10,171 nt of DNA from Gammaproteobacteria bacterium (lineage in GTDB: Bacteria; Pseudomonadota; Gammaproteobacteria; Xanthomonadales; Xanthomonadaceae): NCBI GenBank assembly GCA_024642445.1, contig JAHEBG010000021.1:1-10171 (forward strand). Reading direction: 5' to 3'. The notes beneath the pieces are model-generated. The model was not told the origin of the DNA. It saw only the letters and a list, made by a program, of their open reading frames with translations, and searched no databases. Position 1 is the stretch's first letter, and every line of letters begins with the position of its first letter. Positions 1-6,415 of this stretch are shown here, one piece after another. The position numbers were made by a program, and so were the translations under genes.

Positions 1-9
1 AGGACGCGC

Positions 10-813
10 ATGTACCGGCAATTGCACATTCAGGGTAAACCCAATACGGCCGTAGACAGACCTGAAATGCGCATCGGCTCGGCGCCTGATAACGATATTG
101 TGCTGGTTGGTGAAGGCATTGCCCCGTTGCATGCCCTACTGCATGACGGTATATCGATGCTGTGGCTAGAACGGATAGCCAGCGAAACTGGGGCTGAAAT
201 CCACATCAACGGTCGCAGAGTCGCAGCGCGCGCGCTGGTACATGACGGTGATGAAATTCATTTCGGTACGAATTCGATCAAGCTGTCCAGTGCCCGTTTA
301 CCCGAAGTGGCTGCTGCAGGCCCGGAAAAAGCCATGCATTTTTCCGATCGTGTGGTGCTTCGGGTCATGACCGGCCGTGAAGCAGGTAAAGGCTATGCGT
401 TAGTAAACAGTTTATGTATTGGTCGTTCGGCTTTATCCGAGATTCGTCTGGATGACATGGCTATGGCCGAGCGCCAGATATTGGTTCAGCGCCAGGGCAA
501 CGACATTCTGGTCAAGAACCTCAGTCCTGTACTCGAAATGCGGGTTTCCGGTTGGGTCTGCCAAGAAGCGCGCCTTTTGCCGGGTGCCCAGTTCAGCATC
601 GATCAGCACCGCTTCCAGCTACAGGCCCCTTGTTCCGATATGAGCGACAAACCACAGGCGCCACAACCGAATGTGGCGGACTTGATCGACCCCAAGACCG
701 AGGCGGTCCCGCTTCCCGAGTCGCGCCTGTTCAGCAAAGCACAGTGGATTCTGCTGGCTATGTCCATCGCCCTCTCGGGTCTGTTCATTCTGCTTCTGCT
801 ATTTTCCGCCTAA
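10..813 (+). CDS. Tail-anchored protein with two degenerate FHA domains
   Basis: The 267-residue protein has two forkhead-associated (FHA)-like beta-sandwich regions and a C-terminal membrane anchor. FHA-1 spans about residues 5-95, with RIGSAPDNDI at 21-30, LHA at 40-42, INGRR at 66-70 and HDGDEIHFG at 78-86. FHA-2 spans about 113-206, with CIGRS at 136-140, a D/E-rich strand and PGAQFSID at 191-198. A Pro-rich linker (about 207-240) leads to one hydrophobic helix at about 245-266, ending at the last residue, so the FHA domains should face the cytoplasm (inference). FHA domains normally bind phosphothreonine peptides. Here domain 1 lacks the usual Arg after Gly (S24) and the usual Ser before His, and domain 2 has Q156 where His is expected. 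The start is supported by AGGA at 1-4, five bases before the ATG. It precedes serC by 77 nt. FHA identity is confident, but no partner or kinase is visible, so the role is unknown. Confidence 0.85.
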   Translation: MYRQLHIQGKPNTAVDRPEMRIGSAPDNDIVLVGEGIAPLHALLHDGISMLWLERIASETGAEIHINGRRVAARALVHDGDEIHFGTNSIKLSSARLPEVAAAGPEKAMHFSDRVVLRVMTGREAGKGYALVNSLCIGRSALSEIRLDDMAMAERQILVQRQGNDILVKNLSPVLEMRVSGWVCQEARLLPGAQFSIDQHRFQLQAPCSDMSDKPQAPQPNVADLIDPKTEAVPLPESRLFSKAQWILLAMSIALSGLFILLLLFSA

Positions 814-847
814 ACGAAAATTCCGGCTCGATTGCTTCCGTGTGTGT

Positions 848-873
848 AGCCTTGCGTGATACGCTACAAGGCT
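848..873 (+). repeat. Inverted repeat between FHA gene and serC
   Basis: AGCCTTG (848-854) is exactly complementary to CAAGGCT (867-873) across a 12-nt loop. An alternative pairing GCGT/ACGC (854-857 with 861-864) lies inside it. No T-run follows, so this is not a typical intrinsic terminator. It ends seven bases before the serC ribosome binding site and could be a weak terminator, an operator or an mRNA structure in the serC leader. Confidence 0.4.
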
Positions 874-879
874 TATCAC

Positions 880-885
880 AAGGAG
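880..885 (+). promoter_or_regulatory. Ribosome binding site of serC
   Basis: AAGGAG lies five T residues upstream of the ATG at 891. This fixes the serC start, although the reading frame stays open for more than 330 nt further upstream. Confidence 0.85.
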
Positions 886-890
886 TTTTT

Positions 891-1976
891 ATGTCGCGCG
901 CGTTCAATTTCAGTGCCGGTCCGGCCACTTTACCCGAGTCGGTTCTCGTTCAAGTCCAGCAGGAGCTGCTGGAATGGCAATCCGAGCGCGCATCGGTCAT
1001 GGAAGTCAGTCATCGCGGCAAGGCGTTCGTGGAATGTGCCGCCCAGGCGGAAGCGGATCTTAGGCAGCTGATGGCCATCAGTGAGGACTATGCAGTACTT
1101 TTCTTGCAGGGCGGAGCTACCGCGCTTTCGGCTCTCTTGCCGATGAATCTTGCCCGTGCTGACCAAACCGCTGAATACCTTTTGACCGGTCACTGGGGTG
1201 AAAAGGCCCTTGAAAATGCCAAAGCTTCGGTGAATACCCATATTGTAGCCAGCGACAAAGCCAACAGTTATCGTGGCATTCCTGCCCAAGACAGCTGGAA
1301 GCGGGCAGCGCAGGCCGCCTATTTTCATTACACCTCGAATGAAACCATCCACGGTGTAGAGTTTGATGCGGTACCCGAGGTGGGCAATACGCCATTGGTG
1401 GCCGACTTCTCATCAAATTTTCTGGCGCGGCCGGTAGATGTCAGCCGTTTTGGCATGATCTACGCCGGAGCCCAGAAAAACCTGGGGCCTGCCGGTCTCA
1501 CTATTGCCGTCATTCGCAAGGATTTGCTTGGCCAGCATGGCCGGAATCTGCCACCGATTTTTGAATGGCAGAATCAGGTGGCGAACGATTCGATGTTCAA
1601 TACGCCGCCAACCTTCGCTTGGTATGTGGTTGGACTGGTGCTGAAGTGGATGATTGCCGAAGGCGGCACGGAAGCCTTTGCCCGCCGAAATGCCCAGAAA
1701 TCCTCGCAACTTTACCGTGCCATCGACGGTTCCGGTGGTTTTTATACCAACCAGATCGAAGTTGCTGCGCGCTCAACCATGAATGTGCCTTTCATGCTGC
1801 ACGACGAAGCGTTGGACAAGGCGTTTTTGAAAGAAAGCGAAGCTGCGGGCCTGATGGGCTTGAAGGGCCACCGTGCCTTGGGTGGTATGCGTGCCTCCAT
1901 TTACAATGCAATGCCGTTAGAAGGCGTTCAGGCATTGGTGGATTTCATGCAGGATTTTGCGGTGCGGCATGGCTAA
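891..1976 (+). CDS. serC: Phosphoserine aminotransferase SerC
   Basis: A class V pyridoxal-phosphate aminotransferase that converts 3-phosphohydroxypyruvate and glutamate to O-phosphoserine in serine synthesis. In many proteobacteria it also acts on a phosphorylated threonine precursor in PLP synthesis (pdxF role). The 361-residue length matches the family (E. coli about 362). Visible motifs are FNFSAGPA at 5-12, EVSHRGK at 38-44, QGGATALS at 73-80, TSNETIHGVEF at 148-158, ADFSSNF at 171-177 and the PLP lysine region YAGAQKNLGPAG at 191-202, with K196 as the likely Schiff-base lysine. The C-terminal GHRALGGMRAS motif, used for phosphate binding, is also present. The frame is open upstream, but AAGGAG at 880-885 selects ATG 891. 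The 3' end overlaps pheA by 8 nt, which suggests coupling. It leads the serC-pheA-hisC-aroA-cmk run. No clear promoter was found in the 77-nt upstream gap. Confidence 0.97.
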   Translation: MSRAFNFSAGPATLPESVLVQVQQELLEWQSERASVMEVSHRGKAFVECAAQAEADLRQLMAISEDYAVLFLQGGATALSALLPMNLARADQTAEYLLTGHWGEKALENAKASVNTHIVASDKANSYRGIPAQDSWKRAAQAAYFHYTSNETIHGVEFDAVPEVGNTPLVADFSSNFLARPVDVSRFGMIYAGAQKNLGPAGLTIAVIRKDLLGQHGRNLPPIFEWQNQVANDSMFNTPPTFAWYVVGLVLKWMIAEGGTEAFARRNAQKSSQLYRAIDGSGGFYTNQIEVAARSTMNVPFMLHDEALDKAFLKESEAAGLMGLKGHRALGGMRASIYNAMPLEGVQALVDFMQDFAVRHG

Positions 1977-3165
1977 GCCGTCTGTTCCGCCGCCTAAAAA
2001 AAAGACCCGGCCACAGTCCGCAGTCGCCGATTCTGGCAAGGCCCAAGCGAAAGCCCGGCATAAAAAAGCCGCAGGTCCTTCCGGCGATCAGGTCAAGCTG
2101 GATTCGGTCCGCAGTAAAATCGACGGCATAGACCAGCAGATTCAATCGCTGATTACCGAGCGTGCCACATGGGCGGCCCAGGTTCGTGCCGCCAAGGGTG
2201 AACTGAAAGCTGCAGTGGAATATTATCGCCCCGAGCGCGAGTCGCAGATTCTGCGCCGTGTGCTCGACCGCAATCAAGGGCCACTCAGCAATGACGTGCT
2301 ACTGCGCTTGTTCCGGGAAATCATGTCGGCCTGTCTGGCTCAACAGGAACCGCTTAAAGTCGGTTTTCTCGGCCCAGAAGGCACGTTCTCGCAACAGGCG
2401 CTGCACAAGCATTTCGGTCATTCGGCGCAGGCTTTACCATTGGCCAGCATTGAAGAAGTGTTTCAGGAAATTGAATCCGGGCATGCGGATTTCGGTGTGG
2501 TTCCGGTCGAAAATTCGGGGCAGGGCACCATCCAATCCACATTGGATATGTTTCTTACCTCCAAACTGAAAATCTGCGGCGAGGTGGAGTTGCGCGTGCA
2601 TCAGCACCTGCTATCCCGAACCGGGCGGCTGGAAGACATCGAACGGGTGTATTCGCATCCGCAATCCCTGGCGCAATGCAAAGCCTGGCTTCGTGCCAAT
2701 CTTCCCCATGCGGAAAAGATTGCGGTTTCCAGCAATGCCGAAGCAGCGCGACGTGCGCGCATTGCCGACGACAGCGCCGCCATTGCCGGTGAAACCGCCG
2801 GGCATGTGTATGGCTTGAAAGTGTTGGCTGGCCCTATTGAAGACCGACAGGACAATACCACCCGCTTTTTGGTCATCGGACGTGAGTACTTTTCGCCCTC
2901 GGGCCATGACCGCACCTCGCTTCTGGTCTTTGTAAGGGATCAGCCAGGCGCGTTGTACAATGTTTTGAGCCCATTTGCCCGGCACGGCGTCAGCATGAAC
3001 CGGATTGAATCCCGGCCCGCCCACAGCGGCCGTTGGCAATACGTGTTTTTCATCGACGTCAGCGGCCATGTCGATGATGCCAATGTTTCGCAAGCGATGT
3101 CCGAATTGGGCGATTTTGCCTCCGATGTGGTGGTGCTTGGTTCTTATCCGGTAGCGCTGACCTGA
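1969..3165 (+). CDS. pheA: Bifunctional chorismate mutase/prephenate dehydratase (P-protein)
   Basis: Cytoplasmic enzyme making prephenate from chorismate and then phenylpyruvate, the committed branch to phenylalanine. The 398 residues fall into four parts. Residues 1-42 are a Lys/Ala/Pro-rich, probably disordered extension. An AroQ-type chorismate mutase follows at about 43-125, with VRSKID at 47-52, ITER at 62-65, K76 and PERE at 88-91. Prephenate dehydratase is at about 129-304, with GPEGTFS at 135-141, VVPVENSGQGT at 177-187 and NTTRF at 296-300. An ACT domain is at about 315-395, with GALY at 327-330 and ESRP at 347-350. The GAL and ESRP motifs are the phenylalanine-binding signatures, so feedback inhibition is expected. 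ATG 1969 is preferred over an in-frame TTG at 1957, which lies only two bases from AGGA (1951-1954). No ideal ribosome site precedes ATG 1969, so coupling to serC (8-nt overlap) is likely. The N-terminal extension is longer than in E. coli PheA. It contains an A8 run at 1996-2003. Confidence 0.95.
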   Translation: MAKPSVPPPKKKTRPQSAVADSGKAQAKARHKKAAGPSGDQVKLDSVRSKIDGIDQQIQSLITERATWAAQVRAAKGELKAAVEYYRPERESQILRRVLDRNQGPLSNDVLLRLFREIMSACLAQQEPLKVGFLGPEGTFSQQALHKHFGHSAQALPLASIEEVFQEIESGHADFGVVPVENSGQGTIQSTLDMFLTSKLKICGEVELRVHQHLLSRTGRLEDIERVYSHPQSLAQCKAWLRANLPHAEKIAVSSNAEAARRARIADDSAAIAGETAGHVYGLKVLAGPIEDRQDNTTRFLVIGREYFSPSGHDRTSLLVFVRDQPGALYNVLSPFARHGVSMNRIESRPAHSGRWQYVFFIDVSGHVDDANVSQAMSELGDFASDVVVLGSYPVALT

Positions 3166-3167
3166 TC

Positions 3168-4301
3168 ATGTCCGCGGCGATTGATCTGCGCTCTCTTGCG
3201 CGCCCAGAAATTCAGAGCTTGAAAGCGTATGATCCCGGGCATGATATCCCCTTATTGCGCCAGCAATTCGCCAGCAAAGGCGGATTGTTGGAGTTGGGTT
3301 CGAACGAAAACCCCTACGGCCCAAGCCCCGCGGTAACTGAGGCACTACACGCCGTGTTTCCGTTGTTGCATCGTTATCCTGATCCTTCCGGGGCGGCTTT
3401 GAAATTGGCGCTCGCCAAGCTGCACGGCGTGGAAACTTCACATCTCATGTTGGGCAACGGTTCGCACGAGCTGTTGATGCAGCTGGCCCAGGTCTTTACC
3501 GGCCCCGGCGATGAAATTGTGTTCAGTCGATTTTGTTTTGCAGTCTACCCGATTGCAGCGCAGGCGGCCGGGGCAAGCATAATCTGGGTGGCGTCACTGC
3601 CGGAAACGGATGACATGCCGTTGGGTCACGATTTGCAGGCCATGGCCAATGCCATTACATCAAAAACAAAATTGATATGCATGGCCAATCCGAACAACCC
3701 CACCGGCACCTGGTATAGCACGCAGGATTTGGAACAGTTTATGCAACGGGTGCCTGCATCGGTATTAGTGCTGGTGGATGAAGCCTATATCGAATATGTC
3801 ACCGATCCGGCCTTGGTTTCGGCAACCGCTTTGCAGCAGCGCTTTCCGAATTTAGTGGTGTCACGGACCTTTTCCAAAGCACACGGCTTGGCCGGATTGC
3901 GCGCCGGCTATCTGCTGGCCGATGCCGCCGTGGTGTCGGTCATGGAACCCATTCGCGAATCCTTCAATCTCAATGCCATGGCATTGGCGGCTGCACAGGC
4001 ATCGCTCGCCGATCAAGATCATCTGAACACGGTTCGGCAAGCCACCGCGGTTGAACGCGAATGGTTGGACGCAGAACTGCATGCTCTTGGACTTTCGGTG
4101 CTGCCGTCCCAGACCAATTTTCTGCTGGTGCGAATGGATGAACGAACCGAAGACGTTGAACAGGCACTGTTCCAGCGCGGCATTATGGTTCGCCCGATGG
4201 GCGGCTACGGCCTGCATGGCTACCTTCGCATTACCGTTTCAGTCCGTGCCGATAACGAACGATTACTTCAGGCAATCAAGGAGATTCTGGCATGCATGTA
4301 A
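3168..4301 (+). CDS. hisC: Histidinol-phosphate/aromatic aminotransferase (HisC-type)
   Basis: A fold-type I, class II pyridoxal-phosphate aminotransferase of the HisC family, 377 residues. HisC exchanges amino groups between glutamate and imidazole-acetol phosphate in histidine synthesis. Homologues in pheA-aroA clusters often also act on phenylpyruvate and hydroxyphenylpyruvate. Visible residues are LGSNENPYGPSP at 43-54, NPNNPTG at 174-180, DEAY at 204-207, SRTFSKAHGLAGLRAGY at 232-248 (K237 is the expected PLP lysine, R245 the phosphate contact) and a C-terminal YLRIT with R354 as the carboxylate-binding arginine. All catalytic positions look intact. The start is two bases after the pheA stop with no good ribosome site, pointing to coupled translation. 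The last 10 bases overlap aroA. The family call is firm. Whether the main substrate here is the histidine or the phenylalanine/tyrosine intermediate is inference from context, and a second hisC in a his operon elsewhere would favour the aromatic role. Confidence 0.93.
   Translation: MSAAIDLRSLARPEIQSLKAYDPGHDIPLLRQQFASKGGLLELGSNENPYGPSPAVTEALHAVFPLLHRYPDPSGAALKLALAKLHGVETSHLMLGNGSHELLMQLAQVFTGPGDEIVFSRFCFAVYPIAAQAAGASIIWVASLPETDDMPLGHDLQAMANAITSKTKLICMANPNNPTGTWYSTQDLEQFMQRVPASVLVLVDEAYIEYVTDPALVSATALQQRFPNLVVSRTFSKAHGLAGLRAGYLLADAAVVSVMEPIRESFNLNAMALAAAQASLADQDHLNTVRQATAVEREWLDAELHALGLSVLPSQTNFLLVRMDERTEDVEQALFQRGIMVRPMGGYGLHGYLRITVSVRADNERLLQAIKEILACM
4278..4283 (+). promoter_or_regulatory. 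Ribosome binding site of aroA inside hisC
   Basis: AAGGAG inside the last hisC codons sits eight bases before ATG 4292. It supports that start over the nearby out-of-frame ATG at 4296. Confidence 0.8.
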
Positions 4302-5614
4302 ATTGGCAGGCCGGCACTTCAAAAGGTTTGACGGGTAAATTCAGTGTTCCCGGCGACAAGTCCATTTCTCACCGTGCCATTATGCTGGCGGCATTGGCCA
4401 ATGGCGTCAGCCGAATTGACGGATTTTTGGAAGGCGAAGATACCCGGGCAACTGCCCGAATATTCGCGCAGTTGGGGGTTACCATTGAAACCCCCGATGC
4501 ACAGTCACGAATTGTGCATGGCGTGGGTTTGCATGGCTTGCGTGCGGCCAGCGCCAATTTGGATTGCGGCAATGCCGGTACCGGTATGCGTCTGCTAACC
4601 GGGCTACTGTCGGCTCAGGCATTCGACAGCACCCTGGTGGGGGACAGCTCGCTTTCACAGCGGCCGATGGCGCGTGTAATGGGTGTTCTTCAGCAAATGG
4701 GCGCAAAAATCACGGCCCGCGACGACAATTTTGCGCCACTGCATATTCATGGGGGTCAGTCTTTGCGAGGATGCGACATCGACACCCGTGTGGCCAGCGC
4801 CCAAGTCAAATCGGCTCTGATTTTTGCTGCCCTGTATGCCGAAGGCACAACCCGTATTCATGAGCCGCGGCCAACACGTGACTACACCGAGGCCATGTTG
4901 AAAGCACTGGGTTGGCCCATTGAATATGCGCCGGGATCGGTTACCGTACATCCGGGTGGGCAGCTCAATGCCGGACAAATACGGATTCCCGGGGATATTT
5001 CATCGGCTGCCTTTTTGATTGTGGCGGCATTGTTGGTTCCGGGCTCGGATCTCGTGCTGGAAAACATCGGTATCAACCTGCGTCGTACCGGGCTGTTGCA
5101 GGCATTGCAGCAGATGGGAGGCGAGATCACACTGTTTAACCAGAGCGAGGCGGGCGGTGAACCTGTAGCGGATATTCGGGTGCGTTATTCCGTATTGTCC
5201 GGTATTGACCTGCCAGAAACGCTGGTGCCCGACATGATTGATGAGTGCCCGATTTTCTTCGTGGCGGCCGCTTTGGCCAAAGGACGGACGCGCGCTTCCG
5301 GTTTGGCGGAACTGCGGGTTAAAGAGTCTGATCGCATCGCCAGCATGGTAGCCGGCTTGCGTGCCATGGGCGCGCGGGTGCTCGAGACCGAGGATTCGGT
5401 TGAGATCGAAGGCGGTGCGCTTACGGGTGCCGAGGTGGACAGTTTCGAGGATCATCGCATCGCCATGAGTTTTGCCGTTGCCGCACAATGTGCTCAGGGG
5501 CGTACCCTGATACGTGATTGCGCCAATGTAGCTACTTCGTTCCCGGGGTTCATTGAACTGGCGCAAGCTATTGGCATGAATCTGGTTGTGGATACCTCAG
5601 GAGCCCCGCAATGA
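4292..5614 (+). CDS. aroA: 3-phosphoshikimate 1-carboxyvinyltransferase (EPSP synthase)
   Basis: Joins shikimate-3-phosphate and phosphoenolpyruvate to give EPSP, the penultimate step to chorismate. The 440-residue protein has the two-lobed EPSP synthase pattern. VPGDKSISHRA is at 19-29 (K23), GNAGTGMRLL at 93-102, ASAQVKSA at 168-175, PTRDYTE at 194-200, NLRRTGL at 262-268, PDMIDECP at 313-320 (D314, probable general base) and LRVKESDR at 341-348. SAQVK, the RDYTE segment and the RRTGL segment resemble class II enzymes (CP4 type) rather than the E. coli class I form. The glyphosate-contact glycine (G96) is retained, and L101 replaces the class I proline. The start is set by AAGGAG at 4278-4283, overlapping hisC by 10 nt. 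The end overlaps cmk as ATGA. In Pseudomonas the equivalent gene is fused to a prephenate dehydrogenase. Here no such domain is present and no tyrA lies alongside. Confidence 0.96.
   Translation: MHVNWQAGTSKGLTGKFSVPGDKSISHRAIMLAALANGVSRIDGFLEGEDTRATARIFAQLGVTIETPDAQSRIVHGVGLHGLRAASANLDCGNAGTGMRLLTGLLSAQAFDSTLVGDSSLSQRPMARVMGVLQQMGAKITARDDNFAPLHIHGGQSLRGCDIDTRVASAQVKSALIFAALYAEGTTRIHEPRPTRDYTEAMLKALGWPIEYAPGSVTVHPGGQLNAGQIRIPGDISSAAFLIVAALLVPGSDLVLENIGINLRRTGLLQALQQMGGEITLFNQSEAGGEPVADIRVRYSVLSGIDLPETLVPDMIDECPIFFVAAALAKGRTRASGLAELRVKESDRIASMVAGLRAMGARVLETEDSVEIEGGALTGAEVDSFEDHRIAMSFAVAAQCAQGRTLIRDCANVATSFPGFIELAQAIGMNLVVDTSGAPQ
5599..5603 (+). promoter_or_regulatory. Ribosome binding site of cmk inside aroA
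   Basis: AGGAG lies seven bases before ATG 5611 and ten before the adjacent ATG 5614. It favours 5611, where the aroA stop and cmk start share ATGA. Confidence 0.7.
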
Positions 5615-6297
5615 TGAATAATCCCGTCCCAGTAATTACCATCGATGGCCCTGCCGGTGCCGGAAAGGGTACGGTCAGCCGCCGCTTGGCACAGGTGCTG
5701 AATTGGGCTTATCTGGATTCGGGTGCGTTGTACCGGGCGGTTGGAATTGCCGCTGCGTGGGAGGGGATTGGGCTAGATGAACCGAGGCAGCTGGCCGAGT
5801 GCGCATCTAGAACCAACATTAAGTTTATAACTCAAGATACTGATGAACCTAAGATATATGTAAATGATAAAGAGGCGACAGCTGAAATCCGCTCGGAATT
5901 GGCCGGCTCCATGGCTTCGGCATTGGCGGCACAACCCGCCGTGCGCACGGCCTTGATTGCTCTGCAACGAAGCTTCCAACAGGCGCCCGGTTTGGTGGCC
6001 GATGGCCGAGATATGGGTACCGTAATATTCCCCGAGGCCCCGTACAAATTTTATTTAACCGCCAGCCCGATGGAGCGTGCACAAAGACGTCATAAGCAGT
6101 TGATGGAAAAAGGAGTTTCTGTTAAACTTGACAGTCTGTTGCACGAAATCGTGACACGTGATGAACGTGATGCCAACCGTGCGGTGGCGCCATTGCGGCC
6201 GGCTGATGATGCACACATCATCGATTCGACTTCCTTGCCCATCGATTCGGTGATTGAACGGATCCTTTCCGTTCTGCCTTCGCATTACCGTACTTAA
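5611..6297 (+). CDS. cmk: Cytidylate kinase
   Basis: Cytoplasmic ATP-dependent kinase converting CMP and dCMP to the diphosphates. The 228 residues match the family length. The P-loop GPAGAGKG is at 13-20, the CMP-site DSGALYRA at 36-43, the insert NMP-binding domain at about 64-95, DGRDMGTVIFP at 131-141 and the lid/CMP-contact RDERDANR at 183-190. Start ATG 5611 overlaps the aroA stop by 4 nt and has AGGAG at 5599-5603. Codons 66-88 (5806-5874) form a sharply AT-rich island: 19 G/C of 69 (28%), against 45 of 69 (65%) in each adjacent 69-nt block, with AGA and two ATA codons. The encoded residues still fit the insert domain, so the gene looks intact and functional. A milder AT-rich stretch is at 6088-6135 (18 of 48 G/C). 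cmk followed by rpsA is a conserved pair. Confidence 0.96.
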   Translation: MMNNPVPVITIDGPAGAGKGTVSRRLAQVLNWAYLDSGALYRAVGIAAAWEGIGLDEPRQLAECASRTNIKFITQDTDEPKIYVNDKEATAEIRSELAGSMASALAAQPAVRTALIALQRSFQQAPGLVADGRDMGTVIFPEAPYKFYLTASPMERAQRRHKQLMEKGVSVKLDSLLHEIVTRDERDANRAVAPLRPADDAHIIDSTSLPIDSVIERILSVLPSHYRT

Positions 6298-6323
6298 CGG
6301 CTCGCCTTCTGCAATGGAATGGT

Positions 6324-6341
6324 CTTCGCATGTCTGCGAAG
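6324..6341 (+). promoter_or_regulatory. rpsA leader hairpin I (7-bp stem, possible weak terminator)
   Basis: CTTCGCA (6324-6330) pairs exactly with TGCGAAG (6335-6341) over a TGTC tetraloop. Only TTT follows, so termination would be weak. It may stop part of the cmk transcripts, or be the first hairpin of an S1 autoregulatory leader. Confidence 0.5.
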
Positions 6342-6348
6342 TTTACTA

Positions 6349-6371
6349 ACGTGCATCCGCACATAACACGT
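6349..6371 (+). promoter_or_regulatory. rpsA leader hairpin II (5-bp stem)
   Basis: ACGTG (6349-6353) pairs with CACGT (6367-6371) over a 13-nt A/C-rich loop. The stem is short and on its own could be chance. It gains weight from lying directly between hairpins I and III. Confidence 0.35.
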
Positions 6372-6392
6372 GGGTTATTCACGCAATAACCT
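6372..6392 (+). promoter_or_regulatory. rpsA leader hairpin III (7-8-bp stem)
   Basis: GGTTATT (6373-6379) pairs exactly with AATAACC (6385-6391) over a CACGC loop, with a possible extra G-U pair 6372/6392. It ends 23 bases before the rpsA start and could stack on hairpin II. A role in S1-controlled translation is inferred from the E. coli rpsA leader, which also has hairpins and lacks a strong ribosome site. Confidence 0.45.
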
Positions 6393-6415
6393 GTTTATCA
6401 ACTTGAGAACACATC

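Noticed and set aside
552..890. In-frame 113-codon upstream extension of serC
   Set aside because: It overlaps the FHA gene in another frame, its peptide is low-quality, and AAGGAG at 880-885 plus the MSRAFNFSAGPA start mark ATG 891 as real.
814..890. Promoter before serC
   Set aside because: Candidate -35 boxes (TTGCTT at 832-837, TTGCGT at 852-857) have no acceptable -10 at 16-18 nt, so no promoter can be supported from sequence alone.
1565..2131. 188-codon plus-strand frame overlapping serC and pheA
   Set aside because: It is a +1/-1 shadow of two certain genes, Cys/Arg-rich and without domain similarity.
3770..3777. GCTGGTGG, identical to the E. coli Chi octamer
   Set aside because: A single octamer inside hisC coding for Leu-Val is expected by chance in GC-moderate coding DNA, and Chi sequences differ between lineages.
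6314..6349. 11-codon open frame (ATG to TAA) across leader hairpin I, a possible leader peptide
   Set aside because: There is no ribosome binding site before it and no run of regulatory codons. An open frame this short is expected by chance.
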